64,000 nucleotides of DNA from Prorocentrum cordatum (taxonomy: Eukaryota > Sar > Dinophyceae > Prorocentrales > Prorocentraceae): the NCBI GenBank assembly GCA_963575745.1, contig CAUYUJ010018576.1, forward strand, positions 27,501-91,500, in the 5' to 3' direction. The position numbers and the translations under genes were made by a program. The notes under the pieces were generated by a model. The model saw nothing but the letters and a program-made list of their open reading frames with translations. It was not told where the DNA came from and made no database searches. This document shows positions 44,557-56,367 of the stretch, piece after piece; positions within the stretch are counted from its first letter, which is position 1; every line of letters begins with the position of its first letter.

Positions 44557-44580
44557 ATAGTACTCTCTCTCTCCATGTAC
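43981..44580. repeat. (TG)-rich TGTGTTG/TGCG tract followed by (CT)n
   Basis: GTGTGT, TGCGTGCG and TGTGTTGTGTGC repeats to about 44455, then (CT)n to about 44570. The Val/Cys-rich plus frames and His/Thr-rich minus frames are artefacts. Confidence 0.93.
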
Positions 44581-44861
44581 AAATATGTATATGTGCATGC
44601 GTGTTGCTACTACTTTGCTTACTTTCTATGCATTCCCATCTTGCTCTGCTCTACCTCTTCTCCCTCATCTCTCTGCTCAACTCTGCACTCTGCCTCGCCG
44701 AGATGTACTCCCTGCTCCCCACTCCGCTCTCTGACATGCCTCGAACCCAGCACACGTGGGCCCGGACAACCAGGCCACCCACCGACATCGGCCCCAACGA
44801 GAAAGCCGGGGCCCCGGGAACCCGGCCGCCCCCGAAGTCGGAGCGCCACTCTCGCCAGAGC

Positions 44862-45075
44862 CCGGATCGGCGGCGAGGGACGGGGGGAAGTGAGAAGGAG
44901 AAGGCCTTTTCAGAAGGCGGCGGGACTTCTCAGAAGCCCTCGCGCCTTCTGAGAAGTTCTTGTTTGTCTTCGGGGCAGGCTCAGAAAACTTCTCAGAAGG
45001 ACGGGGGACGTCCGAATCTTCTGAGAAGGCCTTCTCCTTCTCACTTCCACCCCTCGCTCGCCGCCGACCGGAACC
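44862..45075. mobile_element. Fold-back element with ~50-bp arms
   Basis: GGATCGGCGGCGAGGGACGG continuing into GAAGTGAGAAGGAGAAGGCC (44864-44915) is mirrored by GGCCTTCTCCTTCTCACTTC continuing into CTCGCTCGCCGCCGACC (about 45022-45071). The interior has repeated TTCTCAGAAG mini-palindromes. CCAGAGCC and CCAGAGAC lie just outside the two arms, a candidate 8-bp duplication with one mismatch. Confidence 0.6.
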
Positions 45076-45608
45076 AGAGACCAGCTGGGACCCAGCCACA
45101 CATCGAAATCGGCCCAGTACTTTCGTGCATTCCTCCTGTATCCGCGAGGGCCCTTCAGTGCAAGCACAGGTTGGGGAAGGTGGCAAGCCCCGCAGAGGGA
45201 TCCTCACATTCACTGGTGCAAGAGTACGATCACCAATGCCACAGCTGCGGCGACAGCGTCGCGCCGCAGGGGTGAGCACCGTAGTCAGCGCAGGGGAAGC
45301 GGGGTAGCAGGGTCGAGCCAGCATCTCGCAGGTCTCCTCTTGCCGCGGCCCCCAGCGCAGGCCGTCACAGGCCACGTTGCAGCAAGACATGAGCACACAC
45401 AAAGCAGAACAGCCATACGAAGCAGCGTGACCATCTCGGCCCCAAAGACCTCCTTTTGCTGCAGGCCCGCAGAAGGCTAGCCGCAGCTGTGGTCGAGCGG
45501 TAGCTCTCCCTGCCTCACGGTCGCCTCCATGCAGCCCTCGGCCGCCACTCCAGTTGACGAAGGCGGGGCCCGCATGCGGACGTGGGGAATGGAGGAGGTG
45601 GTAGGGGG
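45076..45608. other. No recognised gene
   Basis: Mixed-composition sequence of about 530 bp. Frames on both strands are short and without motifs. Confidence 0.45.
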
Positions 45609-45748
45609 CCACATGCGAACCCTACCCCTACCCCCCACGATTTCTGAGGGGGAGGGTGGGGTTCACTTCGCTCGAGAGCTCCCGAACGAAGTGAACCCCA
45701 CCCTCCCCCTCAGAAATCGTGGGGGGTAGGGGTAGGGTTCGCATGTGG
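45609..45748. repeat. Perfect hairpin: 62-bp arms, 16-nt loop
   Basis: 45609-45670 and 45687-45748 are exact reverse complements, beginning CCACATGCGAACCCTACCCC. The loop is CTCGAGAGCTCCCGAA. No target duplication was seen outside the arms. It could be a recent fold-back element, or a palindrome formed during replication or assembly. Confidence 0.93.
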
Positions 45749-46737
45749 TCTCCTAGATGGGGAAAGGGGAGGGGATGCAGACTCTGCTGGCACTCCTGCG
45801 CGCGAGAGGGAGCTGGCCAGGCAGGCGCGTCTTCCGTCGCCGAGGGCTCCGTCTGGCTTGCGCGCCGAAGCTGGGGGTCCCACTTTGGCGCCCGGCGACG
45901 GCTCGGTGCGTCCGGGGCCGTGCTCGACGCTGTACATAGAACGCATGCGGTCTAAGGAGGCACAGGCGCAGCGCAAGGCAAAACAACCTACGTTGGAATC
46001 TAAACAGAAGGCCCAAGAAATCAGCTGGAGTCCCGATTGGGATCTCCAGATATTGGGTCCCCTACGAGCCCGTTCCTACTTTCGTCTGAGCTTCCAAGGT
46101 ATCGCTTGCCTACGCCCTTCGTTCGAGACCATCCCTCCCCACCGTTGCCCATCCTCTTCCCCCTCCAACCCTCCCTGCATTCGCCCGTTTCGCCCCTCCC
46201 CGTCCTCTATCCGCACTCCTTTAGCCCCCGCCTTTGAACCTTACTCCTCTCAACCCGCCACTGTGAGGATTGGTGGGGTTTGGTTGGCTTGATCGTAAGT
46301 TACCTGAGGGCCTAGGCCACCAGTTCCACGAAACTCACGTGCGCTGGTGGGCGCGCCTGGACGCTCACAGCATTCCCCTCGTGCTTCTCCGGGAAGCCAG
46401 ACTTGCCAAAAACGGCTACACTCACCTCACTATAGACTTCTAAGCATCGCTCAAAGCGCTCCGAAGCTGTTCGTCGCCTCGAGGGGCCATTCTGAGACCC
46501 TCTTGGGCGCTTCTTGGGCCGTCTTGGAATCTCGGCCCACCCCCCCCGAGAGGCATGTAAAGAACTCTGGGTTTCAATGACTTGAGCCTCCTTCTTGCTT
46601 TCTCTGTCTCAAGAGCGCTCGAAACAGCCCAAGAGGCCCCCAGTATCGCCTCAGGACGGCCTCCCCGAGGCCCTGACAGGGCTCAGGATGCAGCCCCAAG
46701 CTGGCCCCAAGAGGGGCAGCAGACGAGGGCGAGGAGG
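45749..46737. other. No recognised gene
   Basis: C/T-rich from about 46090 to 46260, with GGCCTC-type words near 46480-46680. Nothing coding recognised. Confidence 0.45.
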
Positions 46738-47312
46738 AAGCTGAGGAGGAGCAGGAGGAGGAGGTCGAGGAGGTCGAGGAGGTCGAGGAGGAGGCGGCGG
46801 AGGAGGAGGAGGAGGAGGCGGAGGAGGAGGTCGAGGAGGAGGAGGTCGAGGAGGTCGAGGAGGTCGAGGAGGAGGAGGTCGAGGAGGAGGAGGAGGTCGA
46901 GGAGGAGGAGGTCGAGGAGGAGGAGGTCGAAGTCGAGGAGGCCCGCGAGCTGGCGTTCTGGGCCCCACGGCCACCGCTGGTCCCCGTGACCGCCTCCGGG
47001 CCCGGCGCCCCTCGTTCCTCCTCTCCTCCTTTTCCTCCTCTCCTCCCTTCCTTCCTCCTCCTCCTCCGCCTCTCCTCCTCTCCTCCTCTCCTCCTTTTCC
47101 TCCTCTCCTCCCTCCTCTCCTCCTTTTCCTCCTCCCTCTCCTCCTTTTCCTCCTCCTTTTCCTCCTTTTCCTCCTCCTTTTCCTCCTCTCCCTCTCCTCC
47201 TTTTCCTCCTCCCTCTCCTCCTTTTCCTCCTCCCTCTCCTCCTTTTCCTCCTCTCCCTTCCTCGTTCTCCTCCTCTCCTCCTCTCCTCCTTTTCCTCTCT
47301 CCTCCCTTCCTC
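46738..47312. repeat. (GGA)n then (CTC)n: opposed purine and pyrimidine tracts
   Basis: GGAGGA/GTCGAG repeats at 46738-46945 and TCCTCC/TTTTCC repeats at 47010-47312 form a long imperfect inverted arrangement around about 65 bp of unique sequence. Confidence 0.88.
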
Positions 47313-47854
47313 TCCCACAGGTTCCCCCAAGGATTTTCACAGCGGCTGGGAAAACAGATAGTCCTGCAGGTTGGCGAAGCTTTGGCCCAACGTTTGACAA
47401 CATCGTCGCTCCCAGAAAGGCAGGGTGTGGCGATAACTCGCCGCGGGCGCTTTCGATTACCCATAATCTCAAGCCACACCAGGCCAGGCCACGCCAAATG
47501 CTCTGGCCATTTCCTGTAGCATACAATGTCAGCCGGCGTGGACCCCAAGCTGTGTCTCTAGCCATATACGTTGTGCGACCCATGTGGAACAACATGTGTG
47601 GCGCATTTTATGTGGCGCAATGTATTTTATAGAATGCACGTCGTGTGATCTACGTTGTGTAACCCAATTTGTGCAATATGTGTAAGCATCATGTGTGAAA
47701 CGAGATATGCGGTGGAGTCTACGTGGTGCAATTGATTTTAGCAAACGAGTTGACACATCCCGCGCTCTTGCAAAATTCCCACCCACCCACCCACCCGCAA
47801 CTTGGTTTGCAAAACATCTTAAGACCGTGACGGTGGGTACCAAATGGCCCTTGG

Positions 47855-47967
47855 CAACGACAGCGACGCCGACGACGACAGCGACAACGACGACGACGAC
47901 GACGACGCCGCCGACAACGACTACGACGACACTGACGACGTCTCCAACGACTTCGACGACGCCGACA

Positions 47968-47999
<32 letters not shown>

Positions 48000-48400
48000 A
48001 CCGACGACGACGACGACGCCGACGCCGACGCCGACGCCGACGACGACGACGACGACGACGATGACAACGACGACGACGATGACGACGCCGACGACGACGA
48101 CAACGACGACACCGACGACGACAACGTCAACGACGCCGACGACGACGACGACAACGACGACGACGACGACGACAAAGACGACGACGACGCCGACGCCGAC
48201 GACGACGACGAAGACGACGACGACTTCGCCAACGGAGACGACGACGAGGGAGGAGGGAGGACGACGACGGCGACAACGACGACAACGACAACGACGACAA
48301 CGACGAGCGAGGGAGGACGGCGACGACGCGAACGACGAAGAAGGAGGAAGGACGGCGACTCCCACGACGACAACGACGAGGGAGGAGGGAAGACGACGAC

Positions 48401-48465
<65 letters not shown>

Positions 48466-48690
48466 AATAGGAGGGACGACGACGAGACGCCGACGACGGA
48501 CGACGACGACGACGAGGGAGGAGGAGGAAGGACGACCACGGCGACAACGACGACGGAAACGACCACGACGCCAAAGAGGACGACGACGACGAACACGAGG
48601 AAAGACAGAGGACGACGTAGGCGACGACGACGACGACGACGCGGGAGGAGGGAGGACGGCGACGACGACGACGACGACGACGCAAGAGCG
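47855..48690. repeat. (GAC)n tract inside the higher-order repeat
   Basis: About 830 bp of GAC/AAC/GCC triplets with GAGGGAGGAGG interruptions after 48240. It replaces the distal part of module 3 in the first unit. Asp-rich, Thr-rich and Val-rich frames are artefacts. Confidence 0.93.
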
Positions 48691-48720
48691 CGCGCGCACG
48701 CTTTTGTTGAAAATCCGTGT

Positions 48721-49160
48721 TGCGAAACCTTGTGTTCTTGTAGGTTTTTTGGACACACGATTTTGAAATACTTCCGAAACTGATGGGTTTTGAAATATTT
48801 CGGCGTACGCGCGCGACGACGTGCGCGTCTGCACTACGTCCCATTTTTTGCAGAGGATGCTCGCGACGGCACACGCGCAAGGGCGTTCGACAGATTTCGA
48901 CATGCGCGCGCGCGAAGCCCGTTTGGTAGCATGTTGTGCAAATCTTGAAAAACCGATGGTTTATTGAAGGTTTCGCAAGAGTTCGCGCGTAAGTTTTTTT
49001 AGCAAAGCAGTGTTGCGAAACCATGTGTTTTTTACATGTTGTTTGGAAACTCGATTGCGAAATCCTTCCGGCACCGAAGGTTTTGAAGGATTTCGGCATG
49101 CGCGCGCGACGACGCGCGCGTGCGCACTCCGTCCCACTTTTGCAAAAGATTTGTGAAAAA
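48721..49160 (+). repeat. Tandem pair of the ~292-bp monomer
   Basis: TTGCGAAACC starts at 48721 and again at 49013, 292 bp apart. The same spacing recurs at 52088 and 52380. A third pair, at about 54240 and 54486, is closer. Single monomers lie at about 50682 and 53092. Confidence 0.82.
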
Positions 49161-52100
49161 GGGTCTAGAACAAAAAATGTCCCCGCGCATCGTTTTTTCA
49201 CAAGGGAACCTCAAGGGGCCGATACCCGCTCCCCTGGGACATTGTAATTTCATATTTAGGATGGACATGTGGTCACAACCATACATGATTTACATATCCG
49301 AATGGGGAAAGGATAACGCCGGAAGGGGGGGGGAGTCTATTCCGTTTTTATAGAAAGGTGAATATATGTGGTGCGCACTCTATGTGGTGCACAAAATGTG
49401 GCGCAATCGGAAGGTTGCAACATACATGTACTCAATACGTGTGTAAAATCCGCCGACCCCAGAGGCGTGTACGACATCCTATGCACCTTGTAGCAACCAA
49501 CTAGCCATCCCTCTCTCTCTTTCTTTTTTTCTACACCCATCGGCCCCAGGACGCCCCAAAAGGAATCCCACAGAGGGAGCACGAAACGAAAATCCGAGCC
49601 TTCCGCCCCAAGAGGCCCACAGCAGGCCCCAGAGGCGCCGAGGAACCCCCAATGTCAATTCATTCATCACTACCTCCGCACACGGCTGGCTGCGCCGGCC
49701 CTCGGCACCGTATCTTCCGATAACACGTGGCTGCAGCGCCAAATAATGGATGTCCCTGTGCGACCACCGTACACACATGCAGCGGATTCCGCGCGGGAAT
49801 TCTTTTTGGGGTCAGCGGCAGAGGCGGCAGCCTTTTTAAATAAGATGTATGCATACATATATGTGCGCATTGCAATATGTGTTGCGTACTTTACGTGGTG
49901 CAATATACATCATGCAACACATGTTGACAAATGTGCAACCTGCGTGGTGAAATATGCATGGTGCGCAATGGATGCGGAGCCATCGACCCGGTGCAAAATT
50001 CGTGGCGCAATTTTCGTGGCGCAACATCTCTATTTGGTGCTTAAACGAACTGACACTTTCAAAACTCTTGCAAACATCCCACTCACCCACCCGCAACTTG
50101 GTTTACAAAACCAATGCGGCGACGGTTGCGATGAATGCTTGGCGCTGGCTGATGCATCTCCGCGGCCGCGCCAGCCCGCGCATGCACGCGCACGCAGTGG
50201 CCAGCTAGATCGGCGCGACCGACGCGGCCGCGGTCGCGGCACATCCCAGCGGGCACTTCACTGCGAGTCGGCGACTTGGGCGGGCGCGGCCTCATTCCAA
50301 CGTCGACAACGGTAGATGCGATGATGAGTGGCGGCGTTGGCGACGATGATGACAGCGGCGACGGCGCGGCCAGCGACGGCGCCGAAGATGATCACGCCGA
50401 CGACGATGACGGCGTCCTCGCGTCGGTGCTGAAAGTTCTGGCAGGATTTCGAGATGCGCGCGCTGCAGACGCGTGAGATAAATCGCACGGCATTAGCTGA
50501 CACGGATCGCGCCCCCCCCCCCACCCACCCCCACCCCCATCACGCGCGCAAGGGCGTTCGAATGATTTCGGCATGCGGCGCGAGAGGCCAGTTGGGCAAA
50601 ACGCCATGAAAATGCTCGAAAACCAAAATGGTTTTCTCAAAAATTCGCACGAGCGCGAGCGCCGTCTTTTGAAAAATGTTATTGCGAAACCATGTGTGTT
50701 CATATAACGTCGGTGCGCTCGGTTTTGAAATCCTCACGAAACCAAAGATTCATGAAAGATTTCGGCACGCGCGCGCGCGACGACGCGCGAGCGTGCACTT
50801 CGCCCCATTTGTCGCAAAAGACTCCCGCGACATCACGCGCGCAAGCGCCCCCGAACGACGCCGGCGCGCGCGCGCGCGACGCCCGTTTGACAGCATGTTA
50901 AGAAAATGACGGGGGGGGGGGGGGGGGCGATTCTCTCATGAATTCGCGAGAGCACGCGAGCAAGCTTTTCTGGAAATCCACGCTGCCAAACCAGATGTTG
51001 TTATATGTTGTTTCGACTTTCGGTTTTGAAACCCCTACGCAACCTGGGGCGTTTGGAAGATTTCGGCACGCGCGCGCGACCGCGCGCGCGCACTTCTTCC
51101 AGATTTGCGCAAAGGGTTCTTAAAGGCGGATGATTCGTGATAAACGAAGGCGCGTGCATGATATGTTTTGCGAAGGATGACAGGGGGGCGCCGATGCCGA
51201 CCCCCCTGGAACGGCGCGAATTGATATTTTGGACGGGCGACGGGGCAGAATCACACGCAAATTGCAACGCGAAAAAAACGCGCCGATAACCCCGGGCGGG
51301 GCGGGGGGGAGAGGGGTAGATGCAATCGGCTGTCTTTCAAAAAAGGAGGATCAAAGTGGCGCAGTATATCCGCTTCGAGCAACGCCGTGCAATCGACGCG
51401 GCGCAGTTTGCGAAATCTACGCGGCGGCATCTACCAGGGCAATTCACCCGGCCAAACTTGACGGCGCCAACGCCACTGCTCGCGCAAACATCCAACCCGC
51501 CCGCCCGCGACATGGCTTGCAAGACCCACGCGGCGGCGATTGCGATGAGCGCGCTGCGTTTGCCGGTGCATCTCCGCGGCCGCGCCAGCCCGCGCACGCG
51601 CGCGGCGGTCTGCTTGGTCGGCGCGACCGACGCGGCCGCGGTTGCGCTGACCGCTGGGCACGCCCCAGCGGGCACTTCACTGCGAGTCGGCGACTTGGGC
51701 GGGCGCGGCCCCACACAACTTCGACAACAGTGGACGCGACGATGAGAGCGGCGGCGTTGGCGACGACGACGACAGCGGCGACGGCGCGGCCAGCGACGGT
51801 GCCGAAGACGATCACGCCGACGACGATGACGGCGCCCTCGCGTCGGCGATAAGGTTTTGGAAAGGTTTCGACGCGCGCGCGCTGCCGACGCGCGAGGGCG
51901 TTCGCGCGGCACTATTCGACGAGGGTCGCCCCCCCCCCCCCCCCAGCACTCGCGCCAGAGCGCCCGAATGATTTCGACATGCGGCGCGAATGACTCGTTT
52001 GGCAGAATTCAGGGAACCCGTTGAACAACTGACGGTTTCCGCGCGGATGCGCAAGAGCGCGAGCGCTCTGTTTTTTTGTACACTAACGTTGCGAAACCAT

Positions 52101-55100
52101 GCGTTCTAAAGATGTTCGGAACGCTCGGTTTTGAAGTCCGCGCGAAACCGTGGGTTCTCGAAGGACCTTGGCACGCGCGCGACGACGCGCGCGCATGCAC
52201 TTCGCCCCATATGTTGCAGAGAACTCTCGCGACAGCACGCGCGCAAGGCCACCCGAGCGATTTCAGCATGCGCGCGAAGCCCGCTTGGTTGCAGATTACA
52301 AAAGACGTTTAAAACCATAAAAACGTTTCTTTTAAGAATTCACAAAACACCGCGCGCAAGCTGGTTTGGGGAAACCGCGTTGCGACACCATATGGGTTTA
52401 TATACGTTGTTGGGCGCTCAGTTAAAGACCTCTACGAAACCAAGGGTTCTTGAAATTTTTCGGCATGCGCGCGCAACGACGCGCGCATGCGAACTTCGTC
52501 TCATTTGTTGCAAGGGATTCTTACAAACTGATGAGTTGCGATAAACGAGTGCGGGCGCATTAAATATGTTGCCAAAGATGGCGGGGGGCGTCGATGCCGG
52601 CCTGGCTAAGATGGCATGAATTCATTCTTTGGATGGACGATGGGGCAGAATCAAATGAAAACTGCAACACTACCCTGCACCGCGCTTGACCACTTCGCGC
52701 GCTCGCGCAAACATCCCACGCAACCACCCGCAACTTGGTTTGCGAAATCCACGCGGCGGCGACTGCGATGACTGCTCGGCGCTGGCCGGTGGACCTCTGC
52801 GGCGGCGCTAGCCCGCGCATGCGCGCGCGCGCAGCGGCCGGCTATTTTGGCGCGACCGACGCAGCCGCGGTGAAGCTGACCGCTGAGCACATCCCAGCAG
52901 GCGCTTCAGCGCGCGTCGGAGACTCGGGCGGGCGCGGCCCCACGGCGACACCGACAACGGCAGACGCGACGACGTGAATAGCGATGGCGACGAAGGTGGC
53001 GATGACGACGGCAAGGCCAAGGACGGCGCCGACGCTGATGGTTGTCCTAAGACTTCGCAAGAGCACGCGAAAACTGTTTTTGCCCATCAGCGTTGCGAAA
53101 CCATGTGTGCTTTGGCACTAGATTCGAAACCCTTACGAAACATCAAGTTTGTTTCAACGATTTCGGCTCGCGCGCGCGACCACGCGCGCGCGCACTTCGC
53201 CCATCTTTTGCAAGGAGCTCTCGAAAACGGATGACTCATGATAAACGAGCGCGCGCATAACATGTCCTCCAAAGGGTGGCGGGGGGCGCCGATACCGAGC
53301 CCCCTGGAACGGCGCGAACTCATACTTTGGATGGACGACGGAGCAGAATCACAAGCAAATTGCCACACGGAAAGGGGCGCGGATAATCTCGGGGGGGAGA
53401 TTAAATCGATTGTCGCATTAGAAAAGATAACCAACATAGCGCAATGCATGTAACGCGATCCACGTTGTGCAATCGACGAGGTGAAGATCGCGTAGAACGG
53501 TGCATGGGGTGCCATCTACGTCGCGCAGTATACGAGGTGCAATCTATGTTGCAAAATCTACGTTGTGCACTCTACGCGGTGCAAGTGACTCCCCTGCAGC
53601 GCGCTCGCCCCCATGCTCTTGCAAACGCCCCACCCGCCCACCCACAATTTGTTTTGCAAAATCCACGCGGCAGCATTTGCGATGAATGCTTGGCGTTGGC
53701 CGGTGCATCTCTGCGGCGGCGCCTGCCCGCGCATGCGCGCGCAACGGCCAGCTAGTTTGGCGCGACCGACGCGGCCGCGGCGGCGCTGACCGCCGGGCAC
53801 TTCCCAGCGGGCGCTTCGGCGCGAGTCGGTGACTTTGGCGGGCGCGGTCGCACGGCGACGCCGACAACGGTAGACGCGATTGCGAAGGCAGCGGCGGCGA
53901 CGAAGGCAGCGGCAACGACGGCAAGGCCAACGACGGCGCAGACGTTGATCGCGCCCGCCGACAACGATGACAGCGTCCTAGAGTCGGCGACAAAGGCTTC
54001 GGAGAAAAATTCGACATGCGCGCGCGGTCGACGCCCGCGATTGGCCCGCGCGGCGTTATTTGATTCAGATTGCGCCCCCCCCACACCCCGGACGCGCGCA
54101 AGGGCGCGCGAATGAGCTCGACATGCAGCGCGAGAGGCCCGTTTGGCAAAAAATGATGAAAATGTCGGAGAACCGATGGATTGCTTCAGAATCCGCACGC
54201 GCGCGATCGCAAGATTGTTTCAAAACGGATTTTCCAAAACAGAATGTTTTCACGTTTCCGGGGCATTCGACTTTGAAGCCCTTACGACACGCAAGGCGTT
54301 TCAAAGATTCCAGCACGCGCGCGCGACAACGCGCGCGCGCACTTCGTCTCATTTGTTGCAACGAGTTCTTGCAACAGCACGCGCGCATTGGCGCTCGACC
54401 GATTTCGACGCGCGCACGCGAGAGGCCAGCTTATAAGCATGTTATGAAAAAAGGTTGAAAAAAACCAAAGGTCTGCAACCTGTCGTTGCAATACCGTGTG
54501 TCTTCTATATGTGTCGTGACACTCGATTTTGACATCCTTGCGAAACCGAAGGTTCTGCAGGGATGGCGGCATGCGCGCGCGACGACGCGCGCATGTGCAC
54601 TTCGTTTGGATGTTGCATAGGATTCTTGTAAACGGATGGCTTGTGATAAACGAAAATGCGCGCATAGCATGCGTTGCTGAGGATAGCGAAAAGTGTCGAT
54701 GCCGGTCTGGCTGCGATGGTGTGAATTCGTATTTAGGATGGACGATGGGGCAGAATCGCATGCAAATTGCAATAGCATCGTTAATTTCAGGGGGGGGGCG
54801 AATCTATTACTCTTTCAAACCGGAGAATAGACGTGGTGCAATTTACGTGGTGCGAAAGTGCGCAATCAACGTTGTGCAGTTTGCGTGGTGCATGTATGCA
54901 GGCAATGCAGAATACAGTTTGCGATATATGTCGTGCAACGTTTGTTGTGCAATGCTGATGGTGCAAGATATGTGTATATGTATGTTTATATATGCGGTTG
55001 TGCAGCATATGTTGGACAGTCTGCGTGGTGCGATATATGTTGTGCAACTGAGCGATCAAAACGCGCGCTGCGGGCGCGATGTCTGTTCGTACAGTCTACG

Positions 55101-55399
55101 TGAACCAATCAAACGGCGGCGGCGGGCGGCGACGAGGCGGCGACGGGGCGGCGGCGGGGCGGCGACGGCGGACACATCGCCGCCAGACCGAAGACGCGGC
55201 CCAGACCACGGGCGGCGACGAGGCGGCGACGGTGGCCACATAGCCGCCAGACAAAAGACACGGCCCAGTTCCTTAGAACACACATTAAAACCTCTAAATG
55301 CAATCAATGTTTGGGGAATCGTGCCGTGTGGGGCACAAGTGCACACCTCATCGGACGCGGAATTCCATATGGGCCATGCGCGCACGTGGAATGGGTAGC

Positions 55400-56190
55400 A
55401 TCCGGATCACTTCATGCGGCAAACATGCCTTGACGTTACAAGTGCGCGTTGTGAGAAACCCGATCATAAAGTACCATGCGGACTACACGCGCGCACATGC
55501 CAAAATCAATCAGACACCCTATGTTGCTTTAGCCGCTCATACAGGAATGTGTTTGAACCTGGGCTGTTGAAACCACAGAGAACACGTGTACTCTAAAAAT
55601 CTCGTTTGCGATATCCGCCACCGCTCTTGCAGCGGTTGGCGTGCGTCGGGCCCTCCTCTCTTTGACCACAACAATGAGGGCCCCCGACGCATCGAGACCA
55701 AGCTGCGTTCATTCTTGTGGCCAGGTCCCTGCGTCTTTGGCCTTCCCGGAAGATCCCAAGTACAAAGCTTGGGGACGGGGGGGTCGGTGCCCCCCCCCCC
55801 CCTATGGCCCCCCCAAAGGCCCTACACCACACACCCCCGCGCCCGCCCGAGCGCGATGGCGGAATCGCGCGGCAGCGCAGATGGATATCGAAAGCCACTG
55901 GCTGTCAAGTAATAGCCTTGCACTCCTTCGTAATACAGTGCCGCGCAACGCATCCACACCCCACATATGCTCCAAGCAACGCGCACTGCATCAGCTCGCG
56001 CACGGCAGATCCGGCCGCCGCCCCCGCTCCCCGTGCAAACTGGAGGCGGCGCTGCCGCGGAGTCCCACGCGACAAGGGTCACACGCGCTGGTGTCCTACG
56101 GATCCCACACTTGAATGCATGATGCCCCGCCCGACCCGACCCGCCCGCCAGTCCGTCCCGCCCGTCAGGGTACGACCGCCCGAGCCGCCT
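55400..56190. other. No recognised gene
   Basis: Mixed sequence with a C-run at about 55790-55802. Plus frames of 157-266 residues are Pro/Arg/Ala-rich without motifs. Confidence 0.45.
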
Positions 56191-56194
56191 GGGG

Positions 56195-56367
56195 TTAGGT
56201 CGGGCGTGTCCCCCTACAGGCGGATTTTGGGCGAATGTATATATATATATATATATAACAAAAAAAGATACCCAGCGAGAGTTAAAAAATGCTCAACCAA
56301 TCGTCCCCAGACTATTTGTTTGCCTACTTGTGGATATTCCCCCTGTGGAGGGACGTGCCCGACGTCA
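56195..56367. mobile_element. Short TIR element, family A copy (173 bp) with internal (TA)n
   Basis: The left terminus is TTAGGTCGGGCGTGTCCCCC and the right terminus is the complement of TGACGTCGGGCACGTCCCTC. The flanks are GCCTGGGG (56187-56194) and GCCTCGGG (56368-56375), an 8-bp duplication with one change. (TA)n lies at about 56237-56257, and GTCCCCAGACTATTT is the shared interior word. Confidence 0.82.

Larger units (their letters stand above)
47560..55400. repeat. Higher-order repeat region, several modules in about five units
   Basis: Recurring modules: (1) a ~292-bp monomer with TTGCGAAACCATGTGT, about 85 bp later TTTCGGCATGCGCGCG, then ACGACGCGCGCG and TTGCAAGGGATTC; (2) a GTGGTGCAATXTACGTGGTGC stretch; (3) CAACTTGGTTTGCAAAATCC followed by GCGGCGATTGCGATGAATGC; (4) GGATGGACGATGGGGCAGAA. 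Module 3 starts near 47800 (truncated), 50095, 51500, 52728 and 53636. Module 4 sits near 49258, 51230, 52630, 53330 and 54738. Order is largely kept between units, with deletions. No unit encodes a recognisable protein. Confidence 0.8.

Noticed and set aside
43235-44598. His/Thr-rich minus frames and Val/Cys-rich plus frames
   Set aside because: Translations of the TGTGTTG/TGCG repeat.
47529-49201. Val/Ser/Asp/Thr-rich frames of 200-426 residues
   Set aside because: Products of the (GAC)n tract and GC-rich repeats.
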